A DNA stretch of 64,000 nt from Parendozoicomonas sp. Alg238-R29. Its GTDB lineage: Bacteria; Pseudomonadota; Gammaproteobacteria; Pseudomonadales; Endozoicomonadaceae. How positions within the stretch are numbered: the stretch's first letter is position 1; each line of letters opens with the position of its first letter. The position numbers were made by a program, and so were the translations under genes. The notes under the pieces were generated by a model that saw only the letters and a list, made by a program, of their open reading frames with translations, was not told the DNA's origin and ran no database searches. The stretch is taken from contig NZ_CAMZOG010000004.1 in assembly GCF_947331445.1 (NCBI RefSeq), forward strand, positions 1-64,000, given 5' to 3'. Shown here one piece after another: positions 38,491 to 48,375 of this stretch.

Positions 38491-39243
38491 ATGAGTGCCA
38501 TAGAACAGCTGTTCAGCAGTCTTGAACACATAGGGGAGACGGTGCAGGGGCTCGATGCCCTTGCGTTTGTATGGATGTTGGGTATCTGGATTGCGTACAC
38601 CCTGTTCGCTAATTACCGCGGCAAAACCCATACCTGCCTGGCCTCTGTTCTTTTGCTCTATCGAAAGCAATGGCTACTGCGCATGTTGAAGCGCGATAAC
38701 CGCATAGCCGATGCCAATCTTCTGGATCAGTTACGCAGCAGTGTCAGCTTCTTTGCTTCCACCACGATACTTGTGATTGCCGGTTTGGCCACAGGTATGG
38801 CTGCGTCGGAACAGGGATTAAGTATTCTTTCCCATTTGCCCGTAGCCGCAACAGATACCCGGGAACTCTGGGAATATAAAATCCTGGTGATGATTGGCAT
38901 TTTTGTTTATGCCTTCTTCGAGTTTTCCTGGTCTGTCCGGTTGTACAACTATGCGGCAGTCTTTATTGGCAGCGGTCCTCTATCGGTAGAGGTAGAAGCC
39001 AACGATGCCTGGGCTGATGCTTATGCCGAGAGTGGTGCCCGAACTATTTCGATGGCAGCAAAACACTTTAACTACGGGCTAAGAGCTTACTATTTTGGGC
39101 TGGCGACACTGGCCTGGTTTGTGTCTGCCTGGCTGTACCTGGTGCTGGTGTCGGCAGTGGTCATTATCCTTTACCGAAGAGAGTTTCACTCTAAAGCTTT
39201 GCGCACCATGGCGTACAGCCCAACGGGTGATGGGAGGGTGTGA
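38491..39243 (+). CDS. DUF599-family membrane protein
   Basis: A 250-residue integral membrane protein with about four helices. The pattern FVWMLGIWIAYTLFANYRGK, SSVSFFASTTILVIAGLATG and the long C-terminal SMAAKHFNYGLRAYYFGLAT match DUF599, whose function is unknown. It is on the same strand as ptrB and the thioesterases. The start follows GGATGTAGGAG. Confidence 0.82.
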   Translation: MSAIEQLFSSLEHIGETVQGLDALAFVWMLGIWIAYTLFANYRGKTHTCLASVLLLYRKQWLLRMLKRDNRIADANLLDQLRSSVSFFASTTILVIAGLATGMAASEQGLSILSHLPVAATDTRELWEYKILVMIGIFVYAFFEFSWSVRLYNYAAVFIGSGPLSVEVEANDAWADAYAESGARTISMAAKHFNYGLRAYYFGLATLAWFVSAWLYLVLVSAVVIILYRREFHSKALRTMAYSPTGDGRV

Positions 39244-39313
39244 GGCTGGGTCTAAGCATCGTATCTGTGGTATAAGGCACCCATACATTTTAATCACAAC
39301 AACAAGGCTGATA

Positions 39314-39808
39314 ATGGCCGATTCAAAACCAGATAATAAAACTATTTTAATAATGGCGCGGCAGTTCCTGTTGGCTATTCCCCATTGCAAGACTCTTGGC
39401 ATGTCAATTGTTAGCGCGGATCAGTCTGGAATCACCATAGAGCTACCGTGGAGCGAACAAATCGTCGGTAACAGGGATACTGGTGTTATCCACTCTGGGG
39501 TTGTAACAACGTTGATGGATACTTCCTGCGGCATATCTACAGTAACAGCCTTGCCTGCTCCAGAGGCCTGTCCAACCCTTGATCTTCGCATTGATCATAT
39601 GACGACACCGGAACCGGAAAAGTCACTTTTTGCGACGGTGGAAGCTTATCGGGTGACACGCAATATTGTCTTTACCCGTGGAACAGCCTGGCAGGATAGT
39701 CCTGACCAGCCCATAGCCCATGCTGTTGGAACATTTATGCGTCTGGGAACTCTGTTGCCGGGAAAAATGGTTGGGAAAAAGAAGAAGGATAATCAACATG
39801 AGTCTTGA
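39314..39808 (+). CDS. PaaI-type hotdog thioesterase, first of pair
   Basis: A 164-residue hotdog-fold acyl-CoA thioesterase-like protein from ATG 39314, after AAGG. The active-site helix motif is GVIHSGVVTTLMDTSCGIST, with His/Asp in the usual positions. It ends in a basic Lys-rich tail. The frame upstream is open but overlaps DUF599 and is not typical. It overlaps the next thioesterase gene by 11 bp, so the pair is likely co-translated, perhaps as a hetero-oligomer. The acyl substrate is unknown. Confidence 0.82.
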   Translation: MADSKPDNKTILIMARQFLLAIPHCKTLGMSIVSADQSGITIELPWSEQIVGNRDTGVIHSGVVTTLMDTSCGISTVTALPAPEACPTLDLRIDHMTTPEPEKSLFATVEAYRVTRNIVFTRGTAWQDSPDQPIAHAVGTFMRLGTLLPGKMVGKKKKDNQHES

Positions 39809-40226
39809 GAACGCAGTCAAACAGGCTCGTGAAACCGGGCAGCTGGATCAGCTGATTGATAATATTCCCTACGCAAAACTGATTGGTGTTAAAGGGCAGC
39901 TGGTTGGCGATGAAGCTCTGTTTCTTTTACCACCACAGGACGCCAATATTGGTAATCCTGTTCTGCCAGCTATCCATGGTGGTGTAATCGGTGGCTTTAT
40001 GGAAACGGCTGCTGCCTTACATCTGTTGTTGTTTATGAACCAGCCTAAAATACCGGCCATTATTGATTTCTCTATTGATTATCTGAGAAGTGGGCAACTG
40101 CGGGACACTTTTGCTGAATGTCAGCTCCATCGTCAGGGGCGTCGTGTTGCCAATGTCTCTGTCACCGCATGGCAGAGTCACCGCGATGTGCCGATTGCTA
40201 CCGGGCGTGTGCACTTCCGATTATGA
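39798..40226 (+). CDS. PaaI-type hotdog thioesterase, second of pair
   Basis: A 142-residue hotdog protein. PAIHGGVIGGFMETAAALHL corresponds to the HGG active-site segment; the catalytic acidic residue is Glu (MET) instead of the Asp in the first protein. IDFSIDYLRSG matches the strand that follows. ATG 39798 sits inside the end of the previous gene with AGAAGGA upstream. Its stop overlaps the AEC carrier start by 4 bp (ATGA). Confidence 0.82.
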   Translation: MSLENAVKQARETGQLDQLIDNIPYAKLIGVKGQLVGDEALFLLPPQDANIGNPVLPAIHGGVIGGFMETAAALHLLLFMNQPKIPAIIDFSIDYLRSGQLRDTFAECQLHRQGRRVANVSVTAWQSHRDVPIATGRVHFRL

Positions 40227-41170
40227 GTGGAAGCTTTCAAGCGGTAACCATTCTGTTTCTCTACATTGCTCTTGGCTGGGTGGGTGTTCGCACCTTGCTT
40301 AGCCAGGAGATGATGTCGGGACTGAATCGGTTTGTTTATTATTTTGCGGTGCCTGCTTTACTGTTTAATGCGGCGAGCAAGCTTTCCCTGACCCAGTTGC
40401 TGGCAACATTACCCTTAACCGCTTTTTTTGCAGCGGCTCTAGTTACCGGGCTGATAGCGGTTGTTGGTTGTCGTGTGTTTTTTGCCACGACTTCGGGTGC
40501 ACAGCTAACAGCCAGAGCGTTGAATACAACCTTTGCCAACTATGCATATATGGGTATTCCTGTGGTGTCCGCACTTCTGGGAGATGTGGGCTACGCAGCG
40601 ATTATTACGATTATTCTGGCTGGTAATCTGGTGTTGATTGGTGGTGCTCAGGTTCTGTTTCAAGGTTTTGAAAAAAATAGCGGGAAGAATACGCTTGGGC
40701 AGCGGGTATGGCTGGTATTACAACAATCTTTGCTAAAAAGCCCAATTTTCTTATCGACAGTGGCTGGTTTGATCTTTTCGGGAGCAGGGTTGGTTATGCC
40801 TGATATCCCTGATCAGGTTCTTTCATCCCTTGGTGCTACTACTGTACCGCTGGCGCTTTTCTGCCTTGGGGCAGGTTTGCAGTTTCGGCTGGAGGGGTCT
40901 TCATTATCAGAAATCAGCTGGCTGATTGTTATTAAATTGTTTGCTCATCCGGCTGTAACATTCTTTATGCTCTTGATACTAGGCATCACTGACCCTGTAT
41001 GGGTAACAGCTCTGGTTATGATGACAGCTCTTCCCACCGGGGCTCTGGCCCATGTGGTGACCTCCCACCATGGTGTTTTTGCCCGGGAAACGTCACATAT
41101 TGTGACTCTGTCGACGCTTTTCTCTCTGCTCACTCTACCTGTCTGGATAACCATCGTGTCAGGCATGTGA
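40223..41170 (+). CDS. AEC-family auxin-efflux-like transporter
   Basis: A 315-residue membrane carrier with about ten helices (VTILFLYIALGWVGVRTLL, GLNRFVYYFAVPALLFNAAS, FANYAYMGIPVVSALLGDVG, LSSLGATTVPLALFCLGAGL). AEC carriers export small organic acids such as malate or malonate; the substrate is unknown. ATG 40223 overlaps the preceding stop, which links it to the two thioesterase genes. That pairing suggests disposal of an organic acid released from a CoA ester, as inference only. Confidence 0.88.
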   Translation: MSGSFQAVTILFLYIALGWVGVRTLLSQEMMSGLNRFVYYFAVPALLFNAASKLSLTQLLATLPLTAFFAAALVTGLIAVVGCRVFFATTSGAQLTARALNTTFANYAYMGIPVVSALLGDVGYAAIITIILAGNLVLIGGAQVLFQGFEKNSGKNTLGQRVWLVLQQSLLKSPIFLSTVAGLIFSGAGLVMPDIPDQVLSSLGATTVPLALFCLGAGLQFRLEGSSLSEISWLIVIKLFAHPAVTFFMLLILGITDPVWVTALVMMTALPTGALAHVVTSHHGVFARETSHIVTLSTLFSLLTLPVWITIVSGM

Positions 41171-41291
41171 AAATTCTTCTGGTTTTTCCCCTTGAAAACC
41201 TCAAGGGGTGTCCCCACTTTTCGTTCTATCAAAACTTTGTAACTGTTCATGGCTTCGGCCGGAACGTGAATCCCTGAGGACTTGTGGTTTT

Positions 41292-43220
41292 ATGACAACT
41301 GAGACAAGCAGCACCGAGAGTAAAAAAGAAACACTGGGTTTCCAAACAGAGGTGAAGCAGCTGCTGCATCTGATGATCCACTCTCTGTATTCTCATCCGG
41401 AAATCTTCCTGCGCGAGTTGGTATCCAATGCCAGTGATGCGGCAGATAAGTTGCGTTACGCATCTCTGCACGACACCACTTTGCTGGGCAATGACCCAAA
41501 TCTGGAAATTCGTATAGGCAGTGATGCAGATACCAATACCGTAACCATTACCGACAACGGTATTGGTATGAACCGTGACGATGTGATTGCCAATCTGGGT
41601 ACAATCGCCAAGTCCGGCACTGCAGACTTTCTAAAAAATATGACTGGTGACCAGAAGCAGGATTCTCAGCTGATTGGTCAGTTTGGTGTTGGTTTCTACT
41701 CTGCATTCATCGTGGCAGACAAGGTGCGTGTTGAAACCCTGAAAGCGGGCGAAAGTGAAGCCATTGCTTGGGAATCTGATGGTTCCGGCGAATTTACACT
41801 GGAGCCCGTAGACAAGAAGACTCGTGGTACCCGCATCACCCTGTTCCTGAAGGATGAGCACAAAGAGTTTGCCAATGATTGGCAGCTGCGCACCATTATT
41901 CGCAAGTACTCTGACCATATCTCTCTGCCAATCCTGATGCTGAAGGAAGAGGCGCCTTCTGCTGAGGAAGAAGAGAATAAGGAAGAGAAGGCTCCTGAGT
42001 GGGAAACTGTAAACACTGCCAAGGCTCTGTGGACCCGCAGTCGCAGCGAAATCACTGATGAAGAGTACAAGGAGTTCTACCACCACATTGGTCACGACTA
42101 CAGCGATCCGCTGAAGTGGAGCCATAACAGCGTGGAAGGTAAGCTGGAGTACACCAGTTTGCTGTATATTCCTGGCAAGGCGCCTTTCGATCTTTATAAC
42201 CGTGAGATGGATCGTGGCCTGAAGCTGTTTGTTCAGCGCGTATTTATCATGGACAAGGCAGAAGAGTTCCTGCCTATGTACCTGCGCTTTATCAAGGGTG
42301 TTCTGGATACCAACGACCTGTCCCTGAATATTTCCCGTGAAATCCTGCAACAGGATCCTCAGGTAGACAGCATGCGTAGCGCGCTGACCAAGCGTGTTCT
42401 GGATATGCTGGCCAAACTGGCTAAGAACGATGCCGAAACCTACGAGAAGTTCTGGAAAGAATTTGGTCAGGTTCTGAAGGAAGGTCCGGGCGAAGATTTC
42501 TCCAATAAAGAGAAAATTGCCAAACTGTTGCGTTTCTCTTCCACCGAAGAGAGTAAGGAAGAACAGAACGTTTCTCTGGAAGCCTACATCGAACGGATGA
42601 AGGAAGGCCAGGACAAGATTTACTATGTGACCGCTGAAACCTTCAATGCTGCCAAGAGCTCCCCGCATCTGGAAGTGTTCCGCAAGAAGGGCATTGAAGT
42701 TCTGCTGATGTCAGACCGTATCGATGAGTGGTTGATGTCTCACCTGAACGAGTTCGATGGCAAGCAGTTCGAAGATATTGGTCGTGGCGATCTGGATCTG
42801 GGCAAACTGGATTCCGAAGACGACAAGAAAGCTCAGGAAGAAGTTGAGAAGCAGAGCGAAGATCTGGTTAAGCGTATTCAGAACACCCTGAACGAAGAGG
42901 TTGAATCTGTACGTGTGACCCATCGTTTGACTGATTCCCCAGCCTGCCTGGTTGTGGGTGCCAACGATATGGGTGCCCAGATGCGTCGAATGATGGAGGC
43001 GGCTGGCCAGGCTGTGCCTGAGGCCAAGCCGATCTTTGAAATCAATCCTGAGCATCCGCTGATTACCCGTCTGGATAGTGAAGCTGACGAAGATCGTTTT
43101 GCTGAGTTGAGCAAGGTGCTGTTCGATCAGGCTCGTCTGGCCGAAGGTGGCCAGCTGGATGATCCGGGCGCTTATGTTCTACGCCTGAACAAGTTGCTGC
43201 TGGAACTCTCTAACGGCTAA
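41292..43220 (+). CDS. htpG: Molecular chaperone HtpG (Hsp90)
   Basis: A 642-residue cytosolic Hsp90. The N-terminal GHKL ATP site shows [35 protein letters not shown] and [11 protein letters not shown]. The middle domain carries the catalytic Arg region ([19 protein letters not shown]), and the C-terminal dimerisation domain ends [13 protein letters not shown] 41292 follows GAGGA. A short acidic EEENKEEK linker lies near residue 230. A strong terminator follows. No sigma-32 promoter was identified with confidence. Confidence 0.97.
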   Translation: MTTETSSTESKKETLGFQTEVKQLLHLMIHSLYSHPEIFLRELVSNASDAADKLRYASLHDTTLLGNDPNLEIRIGSDADTNTVTITDNGIGMNRDDVIANLGTIAKSGTADFLKNMTGDQKQDSQLIGQFGVGFYSAFIVADKVRVETLKAGESEAIAWESDGSGEFTLEPVDKKTRGTRITLFLKDEHKEFANDWQLRTIIRKYSDHISLPILMLKEEAPSAEEEENKEEKAPEWETVNTAKALWTRSRSEITDEEYKEFYHHIGHDYSDPLKWSHNSVEGKLEYTSLLYIPGKAPFDLYNREMDRGLKLFVQRVFIMDKAEEFLPMYLRFIKGVLDTNDLSLNISREILQQDPQVDSMRSALTKRVLDMLAKLAKNDAETYEKFWKEFGQVLKEGPGEDFSNKEKIAKLLRFSSTEESKEEQNVSLEAYIERMKEGQDKIYYVTAETFNAAKSSPHLEVFRKKGIEVLLMSDRIDEWLMSHLNEFDGKQFEDIGRGDLDLGKLDSEDDKKAQEEVEKQSEDLVKRIQNTLNEEVESVRVTHRLTDSPACLVVGANDMGAQMRRMMEAAGQAVPEAKPIFEINPEHPLITRLDSEADEDRFAELSKVLFDQARLAEGGQLDDPGAYVLRLNKLLLELSNG

Positions 43221-43247
43221 TCTGCTTTTTAGCAATCGTCGGTTCCC

Positions 43248-43282
43248 AAAACCGCCATGCCTGAAAAGGATGGCGGTTTTTT
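43248..43282 (+). terminator. Rho-independent terminator of htpG
   Basis: An 11-bp perfect stem (43248–43258 with 43270–43280, AAAACCGCCAT/ATGGCGGTTTT) ends in six T residues. Confidence 0.95.
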
Positions 43283-43362
43283 GTCACCTGCCTTTTAGTT
43301 TCTAACTGTTGCCAGAGAAGTACCGATAGCCAAGAGGATAAATTCTCTTTCAGGGGTCACCT

Positions 43363-45039
43363 ATGGCCGTCGCATTACACAGGGTTTCGCTGCTCAGGTT
43401 CTGCCTACTGTTCTTGTATTCTTCGTTTTTACTGGCAGCTCCGATACAGGCTGCAGATGATGAGCTTATAAAGGATGAATCTGCTGAGGGTTTAAAGCAG
43501 TTTTCTCTGGTGGACGACACGACCGAAGATCTAGATACCGATACTTTTGATCACAGCCTGGTGCAGATACGCAGCTTTACCCTGAAAGAAAACCGTTACG
43601 TCAGATACCGTCAGTACTACCAGGGGCTGGAAGTAGTAGGGCGCAGTGTGGTTGGCCATTATGGTAAGACCAGTGATAGTTGGGATCATGACGGAGCGCG
43701 GTTTTTTGGCAAGCTGGCCAGGAATATCAAGCTGCCGGTTCACAGCGAATACCTGACAGATACTTTTCGTTCCAATATGGGCAATTTTGCCCGTGAAGAT
43801 TTCAATACCCGTTTTAATGTTTCTGGCGAAGTGTCTGATCTGGATACCCAGCCGGTGATCTGGATCGATAAGAGCAGTAAGCCCCGTCTGGCTTATCGGG
43901 TGAGTTTTCGGGTTCAACCAAAATCCGGCCCACCTTTATGGCCACACTATATGATTGCTGCTGCGGATAACGAGGTTTTCCAGTATTGGAACAATATACA
44001 GGGACTCTATTCTGACCGGGCTCCTGGTGGCAACGGAAAAACAGGGAAATACCAATTTGGTGCTGGCAGTATGCCGTCTTTTGCCGTGACCAATAATAAT
44101 GGCACCTGCATGCTTGGCAACTCATTGGTGAAAGTGGTTTCCCTCAATAATAGCTGGTGGGTTGCTAATAACCCGGCTCCAATCAGTTATGAGTGCGGCA
44201 AGAATACTGGTGATGCTGCGAATGGAGCCTGGGCACCGGGTAATGATGCTTATGTGTTCGCGAATCTGGTGTCATCCATGTACCAGGGTTGGTTCAACTC
44301 CCCGGTTTACAGTTTGCCAAATGGGCAGGCCAAGCAGCTCACGGTGCTGGTGAATGTGGGCAGTAATTATGAGAACGCATTCTGGGATGGTACTTATCTG
44401 GCCTTTGGTGATGGCCATCTCAGCTATTATCCGCTGGTCTCCATTTCTATTGTCTCCCATGAATTAAGTCACGCTTTTACCAATCAGCATTCCGACCTGA
44501 TTTATGCCAATCAGTCTGGTGCGATTAACGAAGCTTTCTCGGATATGGCTGCTATCGCAGCGGAGTATTATCTCAAGTACTACAGCCGCGATGCTTATGA
44601 AACTTTGCTTGGCACCCGCAATATTGATTGGCGTATAGGGGACAGGATTACAAAAGGTAGCTTCGCCATGCGCTCTATGGATAATCCTTCAGCTTACAAC
44701 TCTGCTGAGTGTGAAAAACGGATTTCCGGGTGTGATCGTACTTGGGGGGACGTTTTGAATGCTTCAGAACAGATACCTGTGGCGAGCAGGCAAAGCTATA
44801 TTGTTCATAAAGGCAGCGGTGTGATGAACAGGGCGTTCGTTAATATTGTGAACTCTCTGAATGGTGATGTCCGTAAAGCCTTCGCCCTGATGGTGCGTTC
44901 CAATATGTTGTACTGGACCTCAACAGCCACTTTCTCTGAGGCTGCGTGCGGTGTGAAACAGGCAGCGCAGGTTGATGGCATAAACACAAGCAAGATTGAT
45001 CAAGCATTTGAGCAGGTTGGTGTAACACCAGGCTGCTAA
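43363..45039 (+). CDS. Secreted M4 (thermolysin/elastase-like) metalloprotease
   Basis: A 558-residue zinc protease precursor. A Sec signal peptide (about 1–30, ending PIQAA) is followed by an inhibitory FTP/PepSY propeptide (KENRYVRYRQYYQGLEVVGR, to about residue 210). The mature domain has HELSH at 366–370 (H366, E367, H370) and the third zinc ligand E390 in GAINEAFSDMAA, as in vibriolysin and Pseudomonas elastase. There is no C-terminal pre-peptidase or PKD domain. Secretion is presumably by the type II system. The next gene starts 26 bp after its stop with no hairpin between, so the two probably form an operon with the USP-like gene. Confidence 0.93.
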   Translation: MAVALHRVSLLRFCLLFLYSSFLLAAPIQAADDELIKDESAEGLKQFSLVDDTTEDLDTDTFDHSLVQIRSFTLKENRYVRYRQYYQGLEVVGRSVVGHYGKTSDSWDHDGARFFGKLARNIKLPVHSEYLTDTFRSNMGNFAREDFNTRFNVSGEVSDLDTQPVIWIDKSSKPRLAYRVSFRVQPKSGPPLWPHYMIAAADNEVFQYWNNIQGLYSDRAPGGNGKTGKYQFGAGSMPSFAVTNNNGTCMLGNSLVKVVSLNNSWWVANNPAPISYECGKNTGDAANGAWAPGNDAYVFANLVSSMYQGWFNSPVYSLPNGQAKQLTVLVNVGSNYENAFWDGTYLAFGDGHLSYYPLVSISIVSHELSHAFTNQHSDLIYANQSGAINEAFSDMAAIAAEYYLKYYSRDAYETLLGTRNIDWRIGDRITKGSFAMRSMDNPSAYNSAECEKRISGCDRTWGDVLNASEQIPVASRQSYIVHKGSGVMNRAFVNIVNSLNGDVRKAFALMVRSNMLYWTSTATFSEAACGVKQAAQVDGINTSKIDQAFEQVGVTPGC

Positions 45040-45065
45040 TGGAACTTCAGTAAAGGGACTTTGTT

Positions 45066-48000
45066 ATGCAGGTAGATCCTAATAGACCGGGAGCTTTTCG
45101 GCAGTTTCTTAATACATACCTTCCCCCAATAGGTTGGTTGGTGGGTTGGGTTGTTAATTTGGTGCAGGCTAAAAAGAATATTGGACTGACACCGTCACAA
45201 ACCACTTCTAGTACGGCGTTGTCGAATCGTTCAATCACTAAGGTTCCGTCAGAACAGGTTGTGCCAAGGGTTGGGCTCAGTCATACGGCTTCTTCTCGTG
45301 ATTCGAGAAGGCAGGGACCTGTACCCGCTGAGAGAATGAGCGTAGAGGCTTATCGCGAGAGTAAGCAGGAAGCTGAGAAAAAAATACGCGCTGCGTTGCC
45401 TGACGCGTGGGGAACAGACGATCTACGCCATAAGCTGCAAACATTTCAGTTTATGCAATTTTATGGGACAGATCTGACGGCTCAGGATTTTATTGATGCC
45501 TATAATCGAGATTTGATTAAACAGGAATCCATTAATGCTGCTGTTCGTGGGATAGGATCCCAGATTAATCATATGATGGTTGAAGCAGGGCGTATGTTAA
45601 AAGCTGAATTGCACCCAGAGCCTGCATCAAGAAAGGCCGTTGCTCCTTCACCTGGCCGTGAACCCTCTCAAAAACCAACAGGCAGGCCGGTCGCTACAGA
45701 GCTACGCACATCTGTTTCTGCTCCTCATCCGCGGGCATTTAACTTTGAGGCGGAAATAAAAAAGGTTGTACCGCGGAAGGATATTCAAGTATTTCTGCAA
45801 AAGCTGGAGCGCAAAGATCAAAAAGCAATTGGTGATATAAAAGCCCTTTATCAGGCAATGACAAAGGCCAATTTAAGCGGAACCATAACAGCTAAACAGT
45901 GTGTTGTGCTAATAAATGCTGATAGTGTGGAGCAGGAACACTTAAAAAGTATACCCGCAGCAGCAGTCATTGCTCACAAGTCTGCAGCTCAACAACTAGA
46001 AGCATTTCAGACGGGTACTGATGCTGTAGCAACAACTTCAGTACCCGCTGCCGGTCGTCCCGTTATTTCGCAGCGTCCGCCTGAACAACTAGGACAAGCT
46101 CTTGAAGTTTTACAGCGTCATTGCCAATTAACACCTATGGAGCAGCGGGTTATTCAAAATAACTTGACCCCCGCAGAAGTTTCTCACCCCGAGCTTGCGA
46201 AGAATCTAGAGGCTTTTCGAGCATTGAGTCGAGCAATACTAGTCACCATGGAGAATGACTTTGTTGATTTGTTCCGGTCTGGGTTGTTGCATCACCATTT
46301 GGAAAGTATTGAGCAGGCACAAGGTAATAGGCAGGCATTAAAGCGTGTGCATCAAGAAATCACTGACGATCAGAACTTGTTGCAGGAAAAAATCGTGCAA
46401 AGTGACTGTGATGTGACAAAGAATACTGGCGCTTACGTGGGGCGGCTTGGTAACGGTTGCTGGTCTTCTACGGGTATACAATTCATGATCTCTTCCAGAG
46501 ATGAAGATGATATTGAAGAACTGGAAGAAAAACTGGCTCAGCATGCATTCCAATACCCATCAGAGGAAAAAGTTGCTCAAGCTCTAGTTGATATGTGGAG
46601 AATCACCCAGCGCATTGAACGGGGAGAAATGGGGCCAGTATGTATGGTTGGCCATCAAAGGCGATTTATCACAGGTTGTTATGAATACTGGATGGCAACT
46701 AAGCATTTGCAAGGTGCTAACCGGGATTTGACTGATTTGTTTAAAAATGGAGCTTTTGGTGGTGAACAGCATGATGCGGATGAATTTTATTCAGCTGTAG
46801 ATAAAATCTTGCCAGTTTCGAATGGTAAGGCTGTTAGCACTGATGGAGTTAAGTTGAGTGCAACTTACCAAGGGCTGCCTGTTAGTAAAACTAGACCTAA
46901 CGCTGAAGTAACAACCCATACGGCTTTTGCCGTACCACAGCGTAAAAAGGGTGTTACGCTTCTGGTTGAATCTTTATCGGATCAAGATGCTCAGCAATTA
47001 GCTGCAAAACATTACCCTCTTCACGAACAGGTAGAAATGCGAGATGCCTTATTAAACTACCGACGAGTCATTAAAGCTCATCGTGAAGATCAGGGAGAAG
47101 GGCAGATTAATGCTGCCCTTGGCAGACTTAAGAATGCTGTTGATACCTTGTGTCGTTCAGTAAGCCCTACAAGTAATTTGATTGTTGACTCGAATAACCA
47201 ATTGCTTGTCGATGCTCATGAGCGAGATGGAAGCAATCGAGTTTCCAGAGGGGTGGCAGTTCCTACTGCAGGTGGAACAAGGCGTTTTGTACTTAAAATT
47301 GCGAATGTTGATCGAAATGATGCTGAAGTTCAAAAGCTGCAGGGAGGAGGTCAGGTTCTTGCGTACCCAGACGGAGCCACTAATCCTCAAGAAATAGAGA
47401 ATTTGAAGAAATTAATACCAGGCTATCAACCGAGCTATTTCTGCAGGCCGATTGCTCGTGTCAATAGGGAAGGGCGCCTTATAGAACCAAGTTTGGCGAA
47501 AACTCGAAACATGGCTGGCTTTGATGCAGAGGGATATGACGTACTTGCTCCAGGTCAATTGGTTCTTGATAGTGACGGGCGCTTTCTCGGCAATAATGTA
47601 CAGGGATTACAACACGGGCAAAGAGTTATTGATCCTTCACTTGCAGAGAAAATGCAGAGAGAGGGAAATAGTCAGGGAAATCCTGAGGAAACGTTGGCTA
47701 TTGCGACAGGGCTTGCAGAAGTTCTGGGTCATCGGATGCCAGTGACTGAAGATTTGAGAAGGCGAGCCAGCGGGTCTTCCATGCAGGAGATGGTTCAGGG
47801 TTATTTTCATGAAGGGGCGGCGGGTAAGTTGGATTGGTCTCATGAAGACCTGGTTAAGGCTGGAGTGCCGGCTAATAATTGTCGTCTTACTGGTGAAAAG
47901 CTGGAGTCATCACGTGCGCAGGTGAAGTTTGCGAGTAAAGAGAATCTGAAAAAGCTGTCAGTAAAGCTGAACTGCTTTTCTTATGTTGGGGGTGAGCGAG

Positions 48001-48362
48001 TCTTCCGCAAGGATGATGCTAAGAGCGTCATAATGAATGGCGGCGGCACGTTGGTTTTACCAATGCAGGAAGAAAACGGTGAGAAGTTTACTTTTCGAGG
48101 TAAGCTGACATCGTTAGCTTGTCATGGTGGTGGTAGTGCTTCAGGTGGAGGTGGGCATTATATCAACTTGAAAATCGGGGATGATGGCAAGATCCATGTT
48201 AAAGATGAGTTATTTTCTCTGCCCTTGGAAGAGTATGCAATTGTTACCAATCGAAGAATGTCAAACGGGCAGCGCCCGAAGACATTGAATGAATTTCTGG
48301 GTTGTACAGACTTTGCCCCCCAAATTGCATTTTATCAGCGTTTAGAAGAAACAGAGCAATAG
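45066..48362 (+). CDS. Ubiquitin-specific-protease-like (USP, C19) protein
   Basis: A 1098-residue protein in which every diagnostic box of eukaryotic USP deubiquitinases is visible in order. The Cys box is VGRLGNGCWSSTGIQFM with nucleophile C465. The QQD-like box is GGEQHDADEF at 565–574. The strand before the His box, LKKLSVKLNCFSY at 961–973, corresponds to the LxxxLKRFxY motif. The His box runs FRGKLTSLACHGGG then GGGGHYINLKI, with H1031. Asp1047 is a candidate third residue. Large insertions separate the boxes. The CxxC zinc pairs of many USPs are absent. Residues 1–450 are unassigned: a short hydrophobic stretch at 19–33, then Ser/Pro-rich linkers and helices. There is no typical Sec signal, so delivery to a host cell, if any, would need another route. 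It shares an operon with the M4 protease. Confidence 0.8.
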   Translation: MQVDPNRPGAFRQFLNTYLPPIGWLVGWVVNLVQAKKNIGLTPSQTTSSTALSNRSITKVPSEQVVPRVGLSHTASSRDSRRQGPVPAERMSVEAYRESKQEAEKKIRAALPDAWGTDDLRHKLQTFQFMQFYGTDLTAQDFIDAYNRDLIKQESINAAVRGIGSQINHMMVEAGRMLKAELHPEPASRKAVAPSPGREPSQKPTGRPVATELRTSVSAPHPRAFNFEAEIKKVVPRKDIQVFLQKLERKDQKAIGDIKALYQAMTKANLSGTITAKQCVVLINADSVEQEHLKSIPAAAVIAHKSAAQQLEAFQTGTDAVATTSVPAAGRPVISQRPPEQLGQALEVLQRHCQLTPMEQRVIQNNLTPAEVSHPELAKNLEAFRALSRAILVTMENDFVDLFRSGLLHHHLESIEQAQGNRQALKRVHQEITDDQNLLQEKIVQSDCDVTKNTGAYVGRLGNGCWSSTGIQFMISSRDEDDIEELEEKLAQHAFQYPSEEKVAQALVDMWRITQRIERGEMGPVCMVGHQRRFITGCYEYWMATKHLQGANRDLTDLFKNGAFGGEQHDADEFYSAVDKILPVSNGKAVSTDGVKLSATYQGLPVSKTRPNAEVTTHTAFAVPQRKKGVTLLVESLSDQDAQQLAAKHYPLHEQVEMRDALLNYRRVIKAHREDQGEGQINAALGRLKNAVDTLCRSVSPTSNLIVDSNNQLLVDAHERDGSNRVSRGVAVPTAGGTRRFVLKIANVDRNDAEVQKLQGGGQVLAYPDGATNPQEIENLKKLIPGYQPSYFCRPIARVNREGRLIEPSLAKTRNMAGFDAEGYDVLAPGQLVLDSDGRFLGNNVQGLQHGQRVIDPSLAEKMQREGNSQGNPEETLAIATGLAEVLGHRMPVTEDLRRRASGSSMQEMVQGYFHEGAAGKLDWSHEDLVKAGVPANNCRLTGEKLESSRAQVKFASKENLKKLSVKLNCFSYVGGERVFRKDDAKSVIMNGGGTLVLPMQEENGEKFTFRGKLTSLACHGGGSASGGGGHYINLKIGDDGKIHVKDELFSLPLEEYAIVTNRRMSNGQRPKTLNEFLGCTDFAPQIAFYQRLEETEQ

Positions 48363-48375
48363 GTTTGGAGTAAAT

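Noticed and set aside
41631-42668. Minus-strand open frame (345 codons) opposite htpG
   Set aside because: Opposite highly conserved Hsp90 sequence; translation looks like a shadow frame.
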